From: CAVVAH01 sp963746175
GTDB taxonomy: Bacteria; Actinomycetota; Actinomycetes; JACCUZ01
Reading direction: 5' to 3'
Assembly (NCBI GenBank): GCA_963746175.1
Contig: CAVVAH010000008.1
Span: 62,001-126,000 of the forward strand
Length of the DNA: 64,000 nt
The notes under the pieces: model-generated
The model's input: only the letters and a program-made list of their open reading frames with translations
Told to the model about the DNA's origin: nothing
Databases searched by the model: none
Translations under genes and position numbers: made by a program
Part shown: one piece after another, positions 61,719-64,000 of the stretch
How positions within the stretch are numbered: position 1 is the stretch's first letter
How the letters are laid out: every line of letters begins with the position of its first letter

Positions 61719-62123
61719 TCAGTGCGGCGCCTTCACGGCGAGCACCGGGCAGGCCACCCCGAGCAGGATCCGCTGCGACGTGCTGCCGATGATCAGCTTT
61801 CCGACGGGGGTCCGGCGGCGCAGCCCGATCACGACCAGGTCAGGGCCGATCTCGTCGGCGGCAGCGACGATCGCGTCCGCGGTGTCGACACCGCCGGGCA
61901 GCTGGCGCACCTCGACCTCGACGCCCGCCCGACCGAGCTGCGCGGCCGCGGCGTCCAGCAGCTGCTCGGCCGAGTACGGCGCGTCGACCTGGTCGGCCGG
62001 CCGGGTCACGTTCACGACCACGACACCGGTCGACCGGCGGGCGGCCTCCTCGGCGGCGGCCGCCAGTGCGGCGTCGCCCTCAGGCGTGCGGATGTAGGCC
62101 AGCAGAACCGTCACGGTCGCCAC
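61719..62123 (-). CDS. Universal stress protein (UspA family)
   Basis: The 134-aa single-domain protein has the ATP-binding pattern G-x2-x-G-(about 9)-GST near its C-terminus (GLRRRTPVGKLIIGSTSQRIL) and the N-terminal VTVLLAY strand. It likely binds ATP and responds to stress. It ends where the GNAT reading frame begins, so the two are probably co-translated. Confidence 0.9.
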   Translation of the reverse strand: MATVTVLLAYIRTPEGDAALAAAAEEAARRSTGVVVVNVTRPADQVDAPYSAEQLLDAAAAQLGRAGVEVEVRQLPGGVDTADAIVAAADEIGPDLVVIGLRRRTPVGKLIIGSTSQRILLGVACPVLAVKAPH

Positions 62124-62198
62124 CTCCGGTGGATGTCCAGGGCGAGGCCATCCTGCCCGACCGGAGGTGCCGCGTCTGCGCGCGTCTCACGGGTCAGG

Positions 62199-62999
62199 TC
62201 AGAACACCTCGAGCGTCGCGCGCCGCCGGCTCTCCCACTCGAAGTAGGACAGCATCGCCATCCCGATCACGACGTAGCCGGCGCCGACGGAGATCTCCCG
62301 CAGCAGCAGACCGGAGACGTCGCCGAACGCGACGCCGTCGGCCAAGCGGCGAGCCGCCTCGATCGCGTGCGTCAGGGGCAGCCACGGCGATACCGACGCC
62401 ATCCAGTCGGGCAACCGGTCGATCGGGACGTTGACGCCGCAGAAGATGAGCAGCACGCCGAAGATGACGTTCGACAGCACCGCCGTCTCCCGCACCCGCA
62501 GCGCCAGAGCGGCCCCGACCAGACCGAGCCCGGTGCAGGAGAACGACGCCAGCAGGCTCACCAGGACGATCGGGACGTACGCCGAGGTGGGCACGTCGAT
62601 GGAGAAGATCGCGCCGCCGGCGACGAGGGCGAACACCGCCACGACCCAGCCGTTGAGGATGACGGGGAGCGCCCGGCCGACGAACAACGGGATCCGCGCC
62701 GCGGGCGTCGACAGGATGATGCCGAGCGTCTTGGTCTGCCGCTCGTTGCCGATCGTGTTGCCCATGGCGAACAGGCACGGGATCGCGGCGTACTGCAGCG
62801 CGTTGCCGATGACGAAGAACTCGTCGGACCCGACGCCGCTTGCTCGGCCGAGATAGGCGAACAGCAGGATCTGGGTGATCGGGCCGATGAGGAAGGTCGG
62901 GATCAGGATCCACGGCGTGATCCAGTTGAAGAGAGCCCGGTAGCTCGTGATGCCGCCGAGCACCAGCACCCGCGCACCGTTGACGAAGCCGCCGCTCAC
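62199..62999 (-). CDS. ABC-2 type permease
   Basis: The 266-aa protein has about six membrane segments (WITPWILIPTFLIGPITQILLFAYLG near the start) and the ABC-2 pattern. The GTG start overlaps the stop of the previous permease (GTGA). Together with it and the ATPase cut by the right edge it forms one exporter. Confidence 0.87.
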   Translation of the reverse strand: MSGGFVNGARVLVLGGITSYRALFNWITPWILIPTFLIGPITQILLFAYLGRASGVGSDEFFVIGNALQYAAIPCLFAMGNTIGNERQTKTLGIILSTPAARIPLFVGRALPVILNGWVVAVFALVAGGAIFSIDVPTSAYVPIVLVSLLASFSCTGLGLVGAALALRVRETAVLSNVIFGVLLIFCGVNVPIDRLPDWMASVSPWLPLTHAIEAARRLADGVAFGDVSGLLLREISVGAGYVVIGMAMLSYFEWESRRRATLEVF

Positions 63000-63775
63000 G
63001 TGAGTGCCAGGGTGGCGTGCCGCCGGGCGGACCGCAGCACGGTCTCGGCGCACAGCACGCCGATGAGCAGGTAGACCAGACCGAGGCCGGCGCAGGCGAG
63101 CAGGTCCGGCCACGGACTGCCGCCGAGCGCGGACTCCCGGATCGCGTTCACGCCCCAGGTGGGGGCGAGGACCCACGAGATCGGACGCACCCAGTCGGGC
63201 AGCACGCTGAGCGGCACCAGGAAGCCGGACACCAGCCAGACCGGCTCCTCCAGCGAGCTGCCGAGAGCCCACGCGGTGCGGTAGCGCACGACGGTCACGC
63301 TGAGCACGAAGCCCAGCGCGCCGATCGACATGACGGTCACCGGCACCGACAGCGCGAACAGCAAGGGGTGGTGGATGGGCACGTCGATGCCGAACAGGAA
63401 GTGGCCCCACAGGAGGGTCGCGACCATCGAGTAGAGCCCGATCGTCGCCATCGCGACGGTGACCGGGAGCAGCACGACCGGCAGCGGGACCGGTGCCGCG
63501 ACGAGCAGCTCCAGGGTCCCCTGCCAGCGCTCGCGCTGCACCACGCTGCTGCCCGAGGTGCTGACCGACGACCAGACACCGAGGACGCTCGCGCCGATGC
63601 CGGCGTAGAGCAGGCTCTTGTCGTCACCGTTGAGCCCGTACATCAGGAATGCGATCGTGGCGAAGAACAGCGGCCACAGGATGCCGAGGATCCCGTCGAA
63701 GGCCGAGCGAGCCAGCATCTTGAGGTGGAACCACCACCCCATGCCGAGCACGCGCAGGACGAGGCTCGGCCTCAC
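62996..63775 (-). CDS. ABC-2 type permease, partner
   Basis: The 259-aa protein has about six membrane segments (GILGILWPLFFATIAFLMYGLN; VPVTVMSIGALGFVLSVTVV). The GTG start overlaps the ATPase stop by 4 bp. Neighbouring downstream permease gene suggests a heterodimeric membrane channel. Confidence 0.87.
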   Translation of the reverse strand: MRPSLVLRVLGMGWWFHLKMLARSAFDGILGILWPLFFATIAFLMYGLNGDDKSLLYAGIGASVLGVWSSVSTSGSSVVQRERWQGTLELLVAAPVPLPVVLLPVTVAMATIGLYSMVATLLWGHFLFGIDVPIHHPLLFALSVPVTVMSIGALGFVLSVTVVRYRTAWALGSSLEEPVWLVSGFLVPLSVLPDWVRPISWVLAPTWGVNAIRESALGGSPWPDLLACAGLGLVYLLIGVLCAETVLRSARRHATLALT

Positions 63776-64000
63776 GCGCCGCCCACCAGCTCGACGTAGG
63801 CGTCCTCCAGCGTGGGTTCGCGGGTCGCGACCCGGCCCAGCCGGACCCCGTCCAGGCAGCCCAGCACCGCCTGCGTGACCTCGGCGCCGGGGTGGGCCCG
63901 CACCACGAGCAGCTGCGCCTGGCCGCGCTCCTCCACGCCCGCCGAGCGCACGCCCTCGAGCTTCTCGACGCCGGCGACAACCGACCCGGCGTCGCCGAAC
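63772..64000 (-). CDS. ABC transporter ATP-binding protein, C-terminal part only
   Basis: The last ~76 codons of a DrrA-like ATPase are present (VRAHPGAEVTQAVLGCLDGVRLGRVATREPTLEDAYVELVGG, the usual C-terminal EDAYVEL motif). The nucleotide-binding part lies beyond the right edge. The stop overlaps the permease start as GTGA. Confidence 0.85.
   Translation of the reverse strand, partial: FGDAGSVVAGVEKLEGVRSAGVEERGQAQLLVVRAHPGAEVTQAVLGCLDGVRLGRVATREPTLEDAYVELVGGA

Overview
The window is high-GC, densely packed actinobacterial chromosome, most likely from the Propionibacteriales/Nocardioidaceae (Nocardioides-like). The evidence is frequent GTG starts, ATGA/GTGA gene overlaps, an actinobacterial-type SOS box (CGAAC-N4-GTTCG), a B12-dependent ribonucleotide reductase beside nrdR, and a housekeeping order (nrdR, LysM protein, lexA ... 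hflX, dapF, miaA, miaB ... recX, recA, DUF3046) that follows the Mycobacterium tuberculosis Rv2718c-Rv2738c neighbourhood. The genus is inferred, not proven. I saw no tRNA, rRNA, CRISPR array, prophage or intact insertion sequence.

Layout. 1-10.5 kb is accessory: a two-domain cupredoxin cut by the left edge, an atypical MsrA, a lipoprotein hydrolase overlapping an M23 membrane peptidase, a GlxA-type regulator, a small winged-helix regulator coupled to a membrane protein under a clear double operator, and a NarL-type two-component system divergent from an ABC exporter. 10.5-19 kb is the DNA-damage and dNTP block: nrdJ and nrdR with three phased NrdR boxes, a LysM cell-envelope gene divergent from lexA with three SOS boxes between them, then a GGDEF-EAL protein. 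19-30 kb holds secreted and envelope proteins, an ATP-dependent DNA ligase, an ExeM-type secreted nuclease, DinG helicase and a membrane GGDEF-EAL protein. 30-44.2 kb is the conserved hflX-dapF-ggt-miaA-miaB-rny-recX-recA-DUF3046 region, with an SOS box upstream of recA. 44.2-52 kb has a carbonic anhydrase, two ABC-2 export operons and an ECF sigma factor paired with a membrane beta-propeller protein. 52-59 kb has lhr, a coupled small protein and an alditol oxidase. 59-64 kb has a lipoprotein, a stand-alone LeuA regulatory domain, a small RTX protein, a GNAT enzyme, a UspA protein and a fourth ABC exporter cut by the right edge.

Three themes run through the window. First, regulation is unusually readable: SOS boxes, NrdR boxes at exact 32-bp spacing, and a pair of 9-3-9 operators. 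Second, at least fifteen genes have a -10-like hexamer ending 6-7 nt before the start codon with no Shine-Dalgarno, which suggests many leaderless mRNAs. Third, several genes carry small indels (dapF, the gene after it, an ABC permease with a 7-bp tandem duplication, probably the ECF sigma start). These are either assembly errors or real decay, and must be settled before any of those proteins is interpreted. I found no wholly new biological system. The best leads are the double-operator module, the orphan LeuA regulatory domain, the sigma/beta-propeller pair and a large uncharacterised protein at 38.6 kb.
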